Source of the DNA: Chryseobacterium taichungense | GTDB taxonomy: Bacteria; Bacteroidota; Bacteroidia; Flavobacteriales; Weeksellaceae | NCBI RefSeq assembly: GCF_900109935.1 | Contig: NZ_FOBV01000001.1 | Coordinates: 124,001 to 188,000 of the forward strand | DNA: 64,000 bases | Direction: 5' to 3' | Part shown: positions 62,714-64,000 of the stretch, piece after piece | Numbering within the stretch: position 1 is the first letter of the stretch | How the letters are laid out: the number at the start of each line of letters is the position of its first letter | Notes under the pieces: model-generated | Seen by the model: the letters and a program-made list of their open reading frames with translations, nothing else | Told to the model about the DNA's origin: nothing | Database searches by the model: none | Translations under genes and position numbers: made by a program

Positions 62714-64000
62714 TTATTTATATCCAAGAATTTTCAATACATCTTCCGGCTCCTGTTTTTCACGGAAAATTTCGTACTGCAACTCACCATTTTCATCTTT
62801 CTGGATCAGAACGTGTCTTGGCTGTGGCATTAAACAGTGATGAATTCCGCCAAATCCACTGATCGTTTCCTGATAAGCTCCTGTATGGAAAAAGCCGATA
62901 TATAAAGGTTTCGTATCACTGAACACCGGCAGATAAATGGCATTGGTATGCTGCTCAGAATTATAATAATCATCCGAATCACAAGTTAATCCTCCTAAGA
63001 AAACTCTTTCATAGGTATCTTCCCATCTGTTAAGCGGAAGCATGATAAAGTGCCTTGAAATTGCCCATGTATCAGGAAGTGTGGTCATGAAAGAAGAATC
63101 GATCATATTCCATTTTTCCCTGTCGTTCTGACGTTTCTGGGAGATAATCTTATAAATATTCGCACCACTTTCTCCAACGGTAAAGCTTCCGAACTCTGTA
63201 TAAATATTAGGTTCTTCAACTCCTTCCTCTTCACAGAATTTTTTGATCTGTGAAACAATTTCTTCTACCATATACTGATAGTCGTAATCAAAATTAAGAG
63301 AAGTCTTGATCGGGAAACCTCCTCCAATGTTTAACGAATCTACTTCGGGTGCGATTTTCTTCAAACGCGCATATACACGAAGACATTTGTACAATTCGTT
63401 CCAGTAATAGGCTGTGTCCTTGATCCCGGTATTGATGAAAAAGTGAAGCATTTTCAGCCTTGCGTTGGGATGCTCGGCGATCTTCTGGCTGTAGTAAGGG
63501 ATAATATCTTTATATCCGATTCCCAAACGGGAAGTATAAAATTCGAACTTCGGTTCCTCTTCCGATGCAATTCTGATTCCTATATCAAATGTGGTGTCGA
63601 TACTTTCCGTTAACTTATCCAATTCGCGGTAATTATCCAAAATCGGCGTAATATTTTCAAACCCGCTGTTAATCATATCTGAAATTTTCGCCAGATAATC
63701 ATCCGTTTTAAAACCGTTGCAGATTACTTCAATATTTTTTTCAACTTTTCCATTGTCGTAAAGAGATTTTACGATATCCATGTCATAAGCAGAAGAAGTT
63801 TCTATGGAAATATCATTTTTCAGCGCTTCTTCCAGTACAAACTTGAAATGACTTGATTTTGTACAGTAGCAGTAGGTGTAATTTTTTTTATATTCGGTTT
63901 TCTCAAAAGCTTCCTTGAACCAGCTTTTCGCCTTCTGGATATTTTGAGAAATTCTCGGCAGGTAGCTAATCTTTAGCGGAGTGCCAAATTTTTCAACAAC
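62714..64000 (-). CDS. speA: Arginine decarboxylase, 5' end beyond the window
   Basis: At least 429 codons; the frame stays open to base 64000 and continues upstream, so the N-terminus is missing. The translated upstream part shows FGTPLKISYLPRIS and YCYCTKSSHFKF, with the Lys that would bind PLP in the alanine racemase-like barrel. Downstream: LNIGGGFPIKT, EFGSFTVGESG, GLTCDSDDYYNSE and the C-terminal FHTGAYQE. It makes agmatine, which SpeB next converts to putrescine. Confidence 0.9.
   Translation of the reverse strand, partial: VVEKFGTPLKISYLPRISQNIQKAKSWFKEAFEKTEYKKNYTYCYCTKSSHFKFVLEEALKNDISIETSSAYDMDIVKSLYDNGKVEKNIEVICNGFKTDDYLAKISDMINSGFENITPILDNYRELDKLTESIDTTFDIGIRIASEEEPKFEFYTSRLGIGYKDIIPYYSQKIAEHPNARLKMLHFFINTGIKDTAYYWNELYKCLRVYARLKKIAPEVDSLNIGGGFPIKTSLNFDYDYQYMVEEIVSQIKKFCEEEGVEEPNIYTEFGSFTVGESGANIYKIISQKRQNDREKWNMIDSSFMTTLPDTWAISRHFIMLPLNRWEDTYERVFLGGLTCDSDDYYNSEQHTNAIYLPVFSDTKPLYIGFFHTGAYQETISGFGGIHHCLMPQPRHVLIQKDENGELQYEIFREKQEPEDVLKILGYK

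Overview
The window reads as chromosome of a Flavobacteriia bacterium close to Chryseobacterium (Weeksellaceae). The DNA is AT-rich. Start sites often carry the Bacteroidota -7 box TAnnTTTG and lack strong Shine-Dalgarno sequences. A secreted giant protein ends in a type IX secretion (T9SS) sorting tail, and a PafA-type alkaline phosphatase, a GH92 mannosidase and a TonB-plug/beta-barrel protein are present. I saw no rRNA, tRNA, CRISPR array, transposase or prophage. The left edge cuts nothing important (pafA ends at base 1), but the right edge truncates the arginine decarboxylase gene.

Layout. 1-6.7 kb: pafA, a small membrane protein, a streptothricin-acetyltransferase-like GNAT, an S41 peptidase, an SDR reductase and its AraC-type neighbour. 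6.7-12 kb (minus strand): malate dehydrogenase, then a heme oxygenase-bacteriophytochrome operon (the oxygenase makes the biliverdin chromophore), then a nucleoid-associated protein. 12.07-13.34 kb: a cluster of very small genes in which a single-TM peptide plus a ~120-aa soluble protein occurs twice in tandem. 13.4-17.5 kb: a secreted thioredoxin, a LytS/LytTR two-component pair, a Spy-like protein and a lipoprotein hydrolase.

17.6-25.2 kb (minus strand): a Crp/Fnr regulator, rhodanese and OsmC genes, and a TolC-MFP-RND-DUF2892 efflux operon. Two promoters here carry the same CRP-like palindrome (TGTAA-N6-TCACT), each centred exactly 33 bp upstream of a TAnnTTTG box. This ties the efflux operon and the rhodanese/OsmC operon into one regulon, probably activated by the adjacent Crp/Fnr protein. 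25.5-31.1 kb: a second, different RND tripartite pump operon. 31.1-32 kb: gene-free DNA with two 23-bp-period repeat arrays, followed by a broken SRPBCC gene, a small ORF, a TetR regulator and an AraC regulator.

34-40.5 kb: dnaK, the ppk1-ppx polyphosphate pair, a NAD(P)-binding protein with a 50-aa membrane peptide. 40.7-50.2 kb: a T9SS choice-of-anchor protein, an orphan LuxR-type response regulator, Fe-S assembly genes (NifU-like, Mrp), GH92 mannosidase and a secreted NTR-like protein. 50.3-59.7 kb: PhyH dioxygenase, a DAACS symporter, BON and BON-SH3 proteins, an outer-membrane barrel protein, a CocE/NonD hydrolase and AlkB. 60-64 kb: AraC-Ada alkyltransferase, agmatinase, HAD phosphatase and arginine decarboxylase (arginine to putrescine via agmatine).

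The most unusual content is non-coding: three intergenic regions carry degenerate tandem arrays with strict 21-, 22- and 23-bp periods, each unit having a constant part and a variable part. There are also a telomere-like GGTTAA array at the alkB start codon, a 110-bp structured element with a 23-bp perfect stem, a two-copy GGCTAAAGCC element, and a purine 7-mer repeat pair between speB and the HAD gene.
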